64,000 nt of DNA from positions 19,716,488-19,780,487 of the forward strand of contig OZ029917.1 in NCBI GenBank assembly GCA_964023275.1. Reading direction: 5' to 3'. The notes under the pieces are model-generated. The model was not told the DNA's origin, ran no database searches, and was given only the letters and a program-made list of their open reading frames with translations. This DNA is from Norana najaformis (lineage: Eukaryota; Annelida; Clitellata; Crassiclitellata; Hormogastridae). Made by a program: the position numbers and the translations under genes. Shown piece after piece: positions 45,581 through 57,456 of this stretch (position 1 is its first letter; every line of letters starts with the position of its first letter).

Positions 45581-45788
45581 ATATATATATAGATATAGAT
45601 ATATACTCTGAATAAATATATACTCCAGTTGACTTTTAAATTAGATATCAAAAAGTGTGCAAAAGGCATATTTTTGCAAAACACCCGTGCAAAACAAGTC
45701 AGTTCACTATTCCACAGCCAATACTTAAAACTGACACAGAATTGAGCTGATACACCAGTAAGAAACCTAGTGTAAGTTTTCTACTCAC

Positions 45789-48700
45789 CTCCGAAGGGCG
45801 ACCAAGGGTTCGTTAGATTTTTTGCCACTTTTTGGATCAACAGTTGTCATAATACATCTACAACCACAGATAATGCATCACAATGAATTACTGGTTAACA
45901 AGTAAATGGTTATCTGGCAACAACATCAATAAGAAAGGTGCAGAGTGAAAGCAAAAAACATAACAGACATGAACTATCCAGTATTAAGTCCTATCAAGAA
46001 TTAAACAAATTTTACCCAATAATTTATTCTTAATATCTTTATCCAATGAATCCTAAAGCAAAGTAAGAAATTCATGGAGTTTCAAAGAATGCCCAGTTGC
46101 TGAAAAGAAAGATTAAACATCAGATAAATAATTCTATATTACAAGTAACTTGTTACAGAATGCCAGAGCAAAACAATTACATAAAGTTTCCACTTCAAAT
46201 GAATTTCAGTGAAAAAACACATACCGTCCGCAAAGTTTAATAGGACTGAATTCTGCATCTCCAATGTAGATCTTCATCCAACTGTCCTGTGCCATAAAAA
46301 GCAAAGATTACTAAAACTTAAACCTTATCAACAAAACAGATACCATACCAATGCAGCTGAAAGAACTTTTTTAAAAAAGGCTTTAAAATACTATCATATG
46401 AAGCATTTTGTCAGCACAGTACACAACTGACTGTATGCACATGTGTATGCATGTATGTAGGTATGTATGTATATATGCATCAATGCATGTATGCATGTAG
46501 GTATGTATTTATAGCACCTTGTAAGTACCTCTCACCAGTGCGCCACACTAGCCTAAATGAAGTTAGAGTTTATAACAAGCTGTAACTCCATCCCAGCAAA
46601 TTAAGCCAGAACAACTGGAAAAGTCACCACTTGGAGTCTCTTGCACACACGTAGAACCCAAACAAAGAAGGCCCATTCAGCTCTCATAGTTGACACCATG
46701 TTCAAAGTCCCCGGTTCGTATTGCATCAGGATGAAGAATGATGACAGCAGAATCAAACTTTGCAGCAAGTGGTTATGCTCACCAACCAGTACTGTAAATG
46801 GCAGAAGATGCAGCATCTGGATAACCCTGAGGTCACCAGTTTTGTGCAGCATAGGGATTCATCAGTAGCTGTGTGGTTCATGATGGAATGGAAAGCTGAT
46901 GCCATTTCAAGGACTCTGGCTCACCATTGCATAAATGAATCTGTTATATTGCAGTCACAGACAACATAATTATCCATATTCTTCTTATATAATATGCCAT
47001 TAATGAATAGTACCACTTTCAAAGTATCACTTTTAAGCTAAGTAAGTCCTATCCAGTGGCTTATGAATACTCGGAGCTCGAACTACAACATTGTATGAAG
47101 CCTCTTGTCAATAGGCCTACAATGGGGAACCAGTATTTTCATACCTGTTATGATACAGTAAGAAAAGGTCCATCGCAAAATGTATTGGTATACTACTGAT
47201 CCTGTTACATGGTAATATGTAGCACCATAATCACATGACAGATTGCATAATGCAAAAAATGTTTCATATTTTGTCACATCAAATATCATGTGATATAAAG
47301 CTAGATGAATAAGACTCTCATTGTGAATTCATTAACAAGCAAAATTTAAATTTCCAATTAATAGTGATAACAATTAAAACAACAATAATCGACAAGACAT
47401 TAAACTGATTAAAGCATTACATCATGAAACACAACATCAAACCTGAAACTCCCCCAAAATATTCCTGCTTAATGACAAGACAAACATAAAAGCCTATATT
47501 AATTTACTTCCGCAAAGGCTGGCACATCAGAAACAATGATGTTCGCTCGAAAATTGTCAATTGTGACTGGATTTTCACTGGGGCTGATTCTGCTGTTGAC
47601 ATCATCAACTGATGCTTCAGAAAGGATGTGGTATGATGAGAAATCTTGGTAGGCCATCTGTATTCCCAAAAACCCAAAGCTACAATGATTGTAGAACCAT
47701 GTACACAAAAAGACATGGGCATCATGTTAATTTGTTATCAGTTCTGTTGAGACAAATAGAAATTACTGGTAATACATAGAGTAATTAATTTATTAACTAA
47801 ATCAATTAATTTAATGCATTTGTTAACATGCCACATGTCCATCAACTGAGCGAGGAATCATAGGAATGGACACTGGTGCAAGAAAATTAATAAGATCATA
47901 CTAATAAACTGTATAATGCATGTTAAAATAAGCTGTAGATCTGCCCTTTTCCTCTCTCACTTATATATACAAGTGCTTTCTCCAAATTTACTTCATAACC
48001 TGTACATTCAATTCTCTTCTTTCTTCATCCTCAGCCTTCTCCACTTTCACACATGCTTCTCCATTCTTCCTCTATATTGGATTAATCATCACAACAGTAC
48101 CCACCATCAAACAGTAGCCTCAACTATCACAGAGAAATATATACTTGGATCATCAGTACCTTTGCACTTTGGTCAACATGGACACTCCAGGCTGCATATT
48201 TGACAGTGCCATTTTGAATCGAGCGTTTGTCAACTGAAGGAGATGAAAAAATCAGATGATGACCTGGTTTCTGTAGAAATTGGTCAATCCAAGCACCTGC
48301 TTCTTCACCACAGTCCAAACCAACAGCCGGAACATCATGTACGCTAAAAAACAAAAGCACATCAATAAGTGACTCAAGTGGCTGACTGACTAGCTGGCTT
48401 GCTGACAGACTGAATGACTAGATGACATGATATTAAAATTAATTTTGTATTATTCTGAAAGCTAATCTAATCTAATGACTGCTATTGCAGTTTTATCATA
48501 ATGCACAAGGCATTCACCAAACTGACTGTTGCTTCAAATAAAACTTTAATCAAATTCATAATCTATTCGAGAACTCCAGTCAAAATCCAATAGGGCAGGG
48601 AAAACTGTTAGATTTCTTATAGTAATATACCAACTAGGCAACATATAGCCAAGAATTATAATAAAGACAATGTGTCAAATAAATTATTACACAAAGTTAC

Positions 48701-51700
48701 AAATATATAACAGATCAGGTTTATAAGACAAATCTACGATAAATCCAATCACAAAGATAAGGTCAAAGGGTGGACCAAACTAAACCCAAGAAGTAGTTGT
48801 AAAAGGGCAGTGTGATTTCACCAAGTGTTTTCTGCCCTCTTGCCCCACCTCTACCAAAACTGCCACTGCTCCCACCTCACCCCAGCCATAGTTAAGTGAC
48901 CTCAAGGGTTGATAATCCACTTACCAAATTATCCCCATTCACCCAAAGGGGACACAGTTTGCATTCATATTCTGCCTTCTCACCCCTCCTCTACTGAAGC
49001 TGCCACCACCTCGCTGTGCCTTCCAGTCACAGTTTGGGGACCTCTTTGGTTGATACCCACCACTCCCACAAGGCTTGCAGTGGGTTGATTCTCCCTGGCC
49101 CAGCTGCTGATTTGATGCACTGACCAAGCCTGCCCACGAAGCTGGTGCAAAACATACCGACTGCCTATCCCTAAACCCCCATCTACGCAGCAGTGTGACG
49201 TTTCACATGTTCATTTAGATGAAAGTCTCATGTGGGGATATATTTAAGATATACTGTTCAACATGAATTGTGGGGACACCAGCGCTGTCCATTACAAGTA
49301 CTGTGTATACCATGGCGTCATGATCAGGAAAAACATAGCTGAGTTGGCACCCTGCCATGGCCATGGAAGCTGGATGCGCACGGAGACCCAATTATGCTGA
49401 TGGTATGGTGCCAAGCAAGCAGCAACTGCACTAGAAAATGCATCACAAAGGTCCTTGTAAGCTACAGCAAACTTGGCTCCCAACTGAATAGAAACTCAAT
49501 TAGAGACACATGGCCTTAGGGGAATACACCGATCTGTTGCTTGGGGGATTTGGAGGTCCTTGGTAAGTTTCTGTGCACCTGACTCCAAAATGATAATCAC
49601 GAAATAAGAGACATATTGCTATAGGGCATAGTGTGCATGATGATGGAAGTTTACACTGACCAGTTTCTTGCAGAGTTTGGTGAGCCGGCAGCCATCCTGG
49701 ATAAGCCAATCCCTAAATATTGTCGCCTGCCTAAGATGCTGGTGCCAAGGCCGCCAGCGCCAAGGCAAGTTGCAGTCTGGCAAAGTGGAAGGCAGTTCTG
49801 ACACAGCTGAGAAGTATCAGGCCATGAAAGACCAGATCCGTCAGAAGGCCCACATTGTCAGAAGCATCCTCAATGAAGAGACAAAAAACGAGTTTATCAG
49901 GCACGCCAACAGCAGGCCCTCAGGCCCTCACCCCATTCATCAAAAGGCACACAGTGCCCAAGTCACCCTCAGCATGAGCTGTGTATGCCTGTGTACGTGC
50001 AGACCTGGCAGGATCAATGAAGATGTAGTTTGTAGTAGGGTAGTAGCAGTTTTAGTAGTAAGGTCATCCGCTCCTCTGCCATATTAGTAGTTTGGCAATC
50101 TGTGTTTTGCTCCCACTGAAACCTGGTGGCTAAGCCCGGGCCAGAAGCATCAACACACAGCCAGCCTTGTGGGAGTGGGCATCAACAAAAGCAACTCCCG
50201 AACTGTAGCTGCAAGGCACGTTAGGTGCAGTGGTGGCTTCGGAAGAGGTGGCGTGAGAGGGCCAAAATACTAGGTGAATTCAAATCGCCCTTTCACATCT
50301 ACTCAAAGTAACAACGTGAACATCAAATAATTTCTAATTAGTAGTGCTCTTGCTGTTTTATTTTCATCATTGCAATCAGGACAAAAATGCTACAAAGAAT
50401 TCACATAAGATTCGGTAGAAAGCAATAGCAGCTAGATTAAGAAACGTTTACAGAGCACAGAAACATGCCTTCCATGAATCAGCTTCTTATATTCTTCAAC
50501 TTTGTTCAGATTAATCACCAGTGGCTCCATGTTCTTAGCTGTAAGATGCAAATTCCCATCGATTATATGTGGCTTTATGAGTAACAGGGTAGGTTCTGTT
50601 CTGGCAGTCACAAATGCATTCATGTTTCCTTCGACCACCAAGAAATGCCTAAAAATACAAGTTTAAAATACTGTATACCAAAACAACTTAACACTAGTTT
50701 AAAAATTTAGCTTAAAATAGTTTTAAAAATAAAGCACACTTTTTGTCAGGGATAAGGGGTTGAAGTAATGTTTTTCCATGTGTTTGTGGCAAAAGTTCAA
50801 TAATTAACCCCATTATATATTTATTCTATTCTCATTTTTCTTGCATTATTGTAATCATCATCATAAACTCGAGATTTCTACAGTGCCCAAAGATACCTGA
50901 TTCTTGGGAACCAGTTTATTCACAGATGCATAAGTCAAAACAAAATCATTAGGCAGGAAGGATCAGATCTGGTTACAAGTCATGATCCAAGGGTCAGGCT
51001 GGCAGATAATCAGACGGCAATTGTGGATGGTACTTGGAACTGGAGCAAAAAGATTATAAAGCAAAGAGAAGGAACCAAGATAGGATTTGTGGAAGAGGAG
51101 TGTTTTCAGTTTTGAGTGAAAGACCTGCACAGACAGACATTGCAATGAGTGAAGTATTAGAGAATTCGTAAGATGGGTCAGATAATTGTCATAATTCTAG
51201 CAGGAGTTTATTTCAAAAAGATATAACAGCTGTGGCTATGGAACTATTAACAAATTTTAAGGATGAGATGACAGGAGGGCTGAAAAGTGCTAGAGCAGAA
51301 GTGAAACGGGTTGTGCAGTGGTTGGATAGTAAATTACTGACAAAGAAATGAGGGTTGAGAGGAATCAAGCATGTTGCAGGTGAGTACTTTGAACTTGATT
51401 TATTCAGGTATTTAAACCCAATGAAGTGATATGAGGAGTGATGTAATGGTGTTTGGGGGTTTTGGTGACAGCATGAGTGAGTGCATAGCTTGAAGGTAGT
51501 TAATTGGGTGGTGCCTAAATCGAGTAAAAGTGAACTGCAGTAGTCTAGCTTAACATACACTACGCAAGTGGTGATGGTAGATACAGATTCTGCAAAGGTC
51601 ACGGATATGCAAGAAACAAAAGCGTGAAAGATGGATGAGAGGTTCAGAGAAGCTGGGGTTTTGGTTAAAGATCACACCTAAGTAGCGGACATGAAAAGTT

Positions 51701-52731
51701 TTAGTAAAGGTGTGAGTAGAGGCAGAGTCGAGGTCGAAGGATATAGGGGGTCAGAAAATTTTCTTTAGCTGAACATGTAGGCATATAAGTATGAATTTGG
51801 TTTTAGATGAGTTCAAGCACAGAAAATTAGATGTCATCCACTAGGTGATTTGTGTAACCACAAAAAGAAAATGATCTATAAAGTCGGCAAAACAGTTCCG
51901 TGAGAAAGAGGTGAATGGTTTGTTGTCAGAATGTAGGCAATGGTCAAATGAGGTTGCTTTAATGAGTGAGCTGAATGGGGTAGTGCAAATGATAAACAGA
52001 AGAGCTGTGCAAGTGAGAGGTCATGATTGGGATGAGGCTTCTGATGTTTTAACTGAAAAAGAGCGGGAAGAGATATAAAATTGTATCCAGAAGACAGCAG
52101 TGTCAGTAAAATCAAATCAAGTTGAAAGGAAGCCCCGGTGGAGTCGGTGGTGATTTTGGCAGAGGTGCTATGAGAGGGCTAGATAAATGCAAACACTAGA
52201 TGAATTCAAACCGCGGCCCCCATGGGGTCAGCTCAGCCCGTGGAGTATCAACCTTTGTGGCCCCGAACTATGGCTGGGGCGCGATGGGAATGGTGGCGAC
52301 TTCTACATCTACTCACTTCAAATTGAGCTGCAAAACATTGGATTAGTTCAGATTGTATGAAGAGAAGTGTAAGTGAAGAACTGATAAACGGCTACTTACA
52401 GTAATTATCTGAACTGCATTATTAATTTGGACAATAGTACAAATAAACCAGATGCAAAGTAGGTTTAAATCGCAGTTAATCGCCGTCACTATAAGTGATT
52501 GATTCCTTACCGGTCTCCAAAACGTCCAACCTGTGCGCCTGGTGCGCAGCAATCAAGTTGCTCTACTTCAATTCCAGCCATCGACTTCACAGGGTACAGA
52601 AAAAGGCGGCTTACCCGCCCTACCAACCGCTTGCCTCCAATCCATGCCAAAGCAATCCTCACAGTTGACGACAAAAGCAAGAAGTAAGCGACAGAATCGA
52701 TTCTGTCAAAGAATTTACTTATCATACCCAT
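45789..52731 (-). CDS. MTARC1: Mitochondrial amidoxime reducing component (mARC, MOSC domain), copy 2
   Basis: Six exons at 52731-52511, 50648-50469, 48343-48160, 47657-47508, 46286-46225 and 45857-45789, each the same length as in copy 1, so 288 residues stay open. Exon 1 shows no change. Differences include ANMNAFV-type changes in exon 2 (EGNMNAFVTARTEP), AAWSVHVDQ in exon 3, EDSWMK in place of EDNWMK at the start of exon 5, KLCGRCIM in place of VRCGRCIM at the active site, and KSGKKSNEPLVALRR in exon 6. The molybdenum-binding Cys, the N-terminal anchor and the GC donor of intron 2 (50468) are kept. As in copy 1, no last exon is recognisable and TGA follows if the sixth donor is skipped. 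It is probably a recent paralogue. Confidence 0.92.
48780..49110 (-). repeat. Dispersed GC-rich repeat, inverted copy in duplication copy 2
   Basis: Counterpart of 32935-33265. Related plus copies follow at about 50110-50300 and 52120-52310. Confidence 0.6.
50865..52115 (-). mobile_element. Degenerate LINE (minus) with tail repeat, copy 2
   Basis: Counterpart of 35005-36240. The tail repeat lies at 50865-50955 and the body reads VKLDYCSSLLLDLG in a 129-codon minus frame (51602-51213). Near the 3' end it gives FHSKLKTLLFHKSYLGSFSL (51130-51070), clearer than in copy 1, where a deletion near 35180 removed part of it. Confidence 0.85.
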
Positions 52732-52974
52732 TTTAAAACTAACAAAGGTAATTTAAGATCGCGTTCCTTTTAATGACCATTACACTTTGTATTTTGATCG
52801 AAATCATTAAGTATAAACATTGATATATAATTTGTAGATTGATTATATTCTAATAGATAAGTAGAAGATGAAAAACAGCAACAACATTTTTGGAACGTAT
52901 GGCGAGGCAAGACTTAGTGGTGGTCGTCGTTCGGTATTGTTTATCGATGTAACATTATTTCTGTTTTATTGGTA

Positions 52975-53382
52975 ATGGTATAACTAAAACTCTTCGTTAA
53001 CCTTGAATCCACTCAAACTGGAAGTCTTCAACTTATCCATAGCCATAGCTTCTCCACTCTTCTGGAATAAACTCCCGCTAGAATTACGACAGTTATCTGA
53101 TAAATCATACAGACTCAGCGTCATTTCACTCCTTGCAATATTTGCTGGTTTCCCACGCTGCATAAATCTCGAGTTTACGAAACCACCCAAATTTCACTTG
53201 CCTGAGCTGTCACCAGGACACCAAGCATGTTCATCATATCACTCTTGTCCTGAAGTTACTCAACTGGCTGAAAATTTCTGAACGCATTCATTTCAAAGTT
53301 CTTTCGCTGACATATAATTCTCTCCAATTTTCCCAACCTACTTATCTTTGCAAACTCTTTACGATCCAATCAGACCGCTCTA
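52975..53382 (+). mobile_element. LINE fragments at the right edge of duplication copy 2
   Basis: Same two fragments as at 37100-37506. Homology stops at 53382 within the second fragment. Confidence 0.75.
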
Positions 53383-53680
53383 ATTGTTTATTCACTTACC
53401 TCATTCTTGCCCGTCCCTATGTAACTAGGCCTACCTATCAAGTTCTCTAACCGATCCATACGCTACACTACACCTTCCGTCATGCACCCACCACAATCGG
53501 TCTCAAGCCTCCTGAGGTATTCCATTCAAAACTGGTCTCACCTTTTCAAGAAATCCCACCCTGATTCATCACATCTGCTGTATTCCCATTTCTCTCAACC
53601 TAAACACAACTCACCGTGGTTCTGGCAAGAGATTTTTGAACCATTTGTAGTTTGTGCAGATCTCCCTTAGGAGGCTAATA
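53383..53680. other. Sequence to the right of the duplication, unassigned
   Basis: A plus frame at 53482-53670 (62 codons, MHPPQSVSSLLRYSIQNW) has no recognisable similarity. It may be further LINE debris. Confidence 0.4.
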
Positions 53681-53995
53681 CCAATAAGAAGTGAGTTACA
53701 GCAGTCAAACCTGCTGGAAAAACAATGCTAGCTAGTTGGATCAAGGCAGTTGAGGCAAAATGGGATTGGTTCTACGATTATCTTATATGTAAAATTGAGA
53801 GATCTGCAGATAGCCTGAACGTGGCTGGAAAATGACATAGTGGAATCAAACATCACACCCAAATTGCGGGCGCATTTAATACGTTTAATAAGTAAGCCAC
53901 CCAACTGAAATCAAATTTACGGAGTTGTTGGCTTTTGCCTAGGAGGAGAAATTTAGTTTTAGAAGTTTTCGATAATGTTAGAGTAACAAGAATCG
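53681..53995 (-). mobile_element. LINE reverse transcriptase fragment (minus)
   Basis: The minus strand near 53870-53770 reads NLGVMFDSTMSFSSHVQAIC then RSLNFTYKIIVEP, the LGVxFDSxxSFxxHV block of CR1/L2-group LINEs, preceded by KTKFLLLGK-like text near 53960. Confidence 0.8.
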
Positions 53996-54688
53996 ATTGA
54001 TAGATGATGGATCAAGCAAAACCTATCATTTGCCAGCAGTTGTTATCTCCAATTTTGATCTGTTATGCCAATCTTTTGTGCTCAGCGGTTGTTGATGGAA
54101 AGAGTTTTGATTTGCGATATCTATTCTGCTATTGAAAATACGCGTAGTGCCTACTTCTCTAACCGAACCATACAATACAATGGCGCATGCGTCCAATGCA
54201 TATCGCTTCCGGCTAGCTGCGGGTTGGCGTTGTTGTTATGGAATATTGTGATTATTAAATGCTCCGGTTTTTGGCAAAAAATCTCTAATCCGCCGGATAA
54301 GTCTCCGTGACGAAATTCTGGTACATTTTCTGATTGGTTACAGTTTTGAGAAGCTTTTGGTTTAATAGTCTTCGTTAAACACTGATAAGTTTGCGACGTG
54401 TTTCGGTGTCGTGGCGTAGCAGGCTACAATTCCGTAACCTGCGTTCCGACAGACTTATTGCCATGGAAATTAATTGATAAAGTGTCCTGTAATTTGACAG
54501 TATTCAGGATTCATGGAAGCGTTGTTTGTAGTTCACAACTTCAGAAATTGCCGGACTATAACAGTTTCTTACAGATTTTATATTTAGTTATTTTAAAACC
54601 ATCGCGCCAATTTCAGTTGCCCCTCCCAGACTTAGCAAGTTTGTCATGTTGTTACACATTTTGAGCTGCATGGATACACGTGCGTGAA
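53996..54688. other. Intergenic stretch upstream of the TBC1D10-like exon
   Basis: No gene is seen. It should contain the promoter and 5' UTR of the plus-strand gene starting at 54689, but I see no clear TATA box or initiator. An upstream ATG at 54670 closes after five codons. Confidence 0.5.
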
Positions 54689-54852
54689 ATGGCAAATGCA
54701 ATAGTGGAGGATCGTGATGCAAGCAGCTCTCTCAACACTTCTGAAGATGTCGACAGTGAGGAAGAGGAAAGTGCAAGACAAAATGGATCAATTATCAAAG
54801 AAATGGATCGGTTCGGATTTGTTGGTGGAAGCCAGTACACTGATCCAAACTT
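54689..54852 (+). CDS. TBC1D10: Probable first coding exon of a TBC1D10-like Rab GTPase-activating protein
   Basis: ATG at 54689 (GAAATGGC) opens 54 codons to a good donor (CTTGTGAGTTG, exon end 54852, two bases of the next codon carried over). The peptide is acidic and Ser-rich, with EDVDSEEEESARQNGSIIKE and then MDRFGFVGGSQYTDPN. The DxxGFxGGSQY motif shortly before the TBC domain is characteristic of TBC1D10 (EPI64) proteins, which inactivate Rab27/Rab35-type GTPases at membranes. No TBC-domain exon is visible up to 64000, so the gene would have to continue beyond the window across a long intron. The assignment rests on one short motif. Confidence 0.55.
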
Positions 54853-56057
54853 GTGAGTTGATCTTCACTTCATCTGTTTGAAGTCACTGAACTGTTACTG
54901 TTCAAGATAATGTTTTGTAGTATTGTATTGTATAGTTAATTGTTCAGAAGAATCTGAGGACATCTGGTTATGAAATTAATTTCTCCATTTTCCATGGATT
55001 ATTTCTTACCATAAGTCTCAATAGCAACAAAAAATGAACTTTTACATTTCTGTGATGCATCTTCCAGTCTCTTCTTCAGGAATATTTTACCTTTGTAGGT
55101 GCATTTTTTTGTCTGGAGTTAGAATGAAGGAAAGAAAGAAAGATTGGAGAGGGGTTTACATTTGAGCATTAAGATATTTATTGACCGATGGGCACCTGAA
55201 TGCCAATTCCAGGAGTTGGGTCTCTGGGTGGCATTTTACTAAAATTTTATGATTCGTGATTATCTAATGCTTAACTAGATGCATAGTACCTGCCCAAAAA
55301 TTGACTTTCGTATGATCAAAATTGTTAAAGGCCATTTTTTGAATATCTGTAAATTTAGCCATGAAAGACACACACTCAAAATGTCTAGTTATGTATAATT
55401 TGTGCAAGAGTTTAATATTCACAGGTGAACTGTCTACGGTATATTTACCCCACTGCAGAAGTTACATGCATTTGAACACTTGCCTGAATTTAGCTGCTCA
55501 CAAGTTGCTGTAACTCTTCTTCTAGTGGCATACTCCTCTGACTGTAGCCGTGTCCACTATATGGCGCCATGCCTTTCTGGCATGGTGCTGAAGATTCCTT
55601 ACAGGAATACAATTTGCTGTTGCCAAAAGGTCATAACTTGCAAAATGTTCATGGCTGGAAGATAAACTTGAACATAATATAATGTTCTGCTTATGTGTTG
55701 GTCTATACACTAGCAAAAAATCAAGAACTTCTTACTGAGATGCTGTGGTAGGGCTATTTTCAACTTTTTATGAATTTGACGTGGATTGGCCAAGTTATAA
55801 TACTCTGAACAATGATTGCCCAGAAACTGACATAGTTATTGCTTTGTACCAACAAAAATAATATGAGGTTGTCAATTTGTATTTCAAACAGCTGACCATG
55901 AGTCAGGGCACATTTTCAAATCATAATATCTAATGTCATAATGCTAATTAATGTCATAATGCTTTAATGTTGATGATAATGGTTACAGCTTTTAATAAAA
56001 GATGAACTTGTTTACAGTTGAAATGCTTCAGTTGCACATGATATAGACATGAAACAG
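54853..56057. other. Noncoding, probable intron
   Basis: AT-rich with no recognisable exon or repeat family. Short frames such as 55480-55665 carry no motif. Confidence 0.5.
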
Positions 56058-57456
56058 ATATAAATTAGAGTTGGGCATTAAACACGTTATTAAGGCAATT
56101 AATTCGTTGAAACTTGAACACAATTAAAAATTTTAGTGCAATTAATTTTTTAGTGCAGTAATTAAATCTTGCACTAAATGAACGGTAGGAAATGTGCTAA
56201 AGCAATCATCAATTTATTTATCCCATACAAGTTTCCTTTCACCTCAGATGGTCAGCATTACTTTGTTTTCATGTGATTCAAATAGTTTTAAGTACCAAAG
56301 GTTTATCTTTAAAATAAATTTTCAAATTATATTTCACAAAGTATGGATGGGAAAAAGTATTTGCTAGATGGCAGTTCAGTTTAACATGAATCTATGATCT
56401 GTATAAATTTTGCGGGAAAGAATTTAAAGTATCGCCTAAGGCTAACCATGCTACAGTATCAACTCAGAAACAAGCACCCGGTCCCATTTACTCTATTTTA
56501 AATCCGTATTGTTACCAAATGAGCCATGACAGACTTGGATTATGACAATACACCATGCAAAGATGGTGATATTTCTGAAGTATCGCAGTACAAATCGGAA
56601 CCTGTCTTGTATGAAGAAACTGAACTTCTGGATAAGTGGAAGTGTCATACTTTGGTGTGTCTTTTCTTTAGTGTTGAGGCCAGAAATTATCTGAGAACAC
56701 CTCTTGTAACAGCGCTACACAAGCATTTGTTTTCTGTGCCTGGCCATATATTGAACAAATGCAGTGCAACTCTTACACTGGAAAATGCCAACGAACTGTA
56801 CTGTTTGTACAATTGGTTGAACATGAAGTAGAGCTTACAGAAACTTCTGAACTGCAAGATATTCTTGAATTTTAAACATTGTTTTAAAAGATGTTTAAAA
56901 ACTTAAATTTTGCCAAATTTCTAATTATATTTTTAATCAAATTTAGCATTATTTTTATTTTACATTTTTGTAATTTAATTAAGTTACTAAAACATCAGTT
57001 CTACAGCATGCTGCAAATTTCTTATAAAATTTAAATCTTCAGTGTTTTCTTCGATTAATCGGATAATTAAAAATTGTAATCATGCGTTTAGTCTTTAATC
57101 ATCATAGTTTTTAAATGCATGAATCTATCAACAACATAGATTTGTAGCTCAGATTACAGACATAATTTACGAATAGGCTTTATGAAGAGAACATGACAGT
57201 CTACTTGTGTCAGATCTTCACACTCTGTCAGCAAAGCATCAGTGTCCACTTTTATAGTTTGTTTCCTGCTTAGTCATTGGTTACTGCTGACGTCAGACAT
57301 TGCGCACGAAGGCTGACAAATAAAAATGTGTTTTAAGATATGCACATGAACATCAACAAATCAAAAGTGTATTTAAAATGTGTGCGAACATCAACCAATT
57401 AAAAATTGAGTAAAAATTAATTGCATGTTTAATTGATGCCCACCTCTAATATAAAT
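56058..57456. mobile_element. hAT transposon, internally deleted, with an 8-bp target-site duplication
   Basis: The element is 56066-57448. Its left end is TAGAGTTGGGCATTAAACA and its right end, reverse-complemented, is TAGAGGTGGGCATCAATTAA, the TAGRGNTGGGCA-type terminal repeat of hAT elements. Both sides are flanked by ATATAAAT (56058-56065 and 57449-57456), the 8-bp duplication expected for hAT. Only the C-terminal part of a transposase is left inside. Confidence 0.92.
56526..56831 (+). pseudogene. hAT transposase C-terminal (dimerisation) remnant
   Basis: 101 codons ending at TAG 56829-56831. It contains LLDKWKCHTL, VEARNYLRTPLVTALHKHLF, SVPGHILNKCSATLTLENAN and LYCLYNWLN, following the order of the hAT dimerisation domain (WW, ARxYLxxP, SxxSERLFSxAG, LxxExxxxLxFLxxN). 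The SERVFS block has become HKHLFS. The DDE catalytic part and zinc finger are absent, so it cannot be active by itself. Confidence 0.85.
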
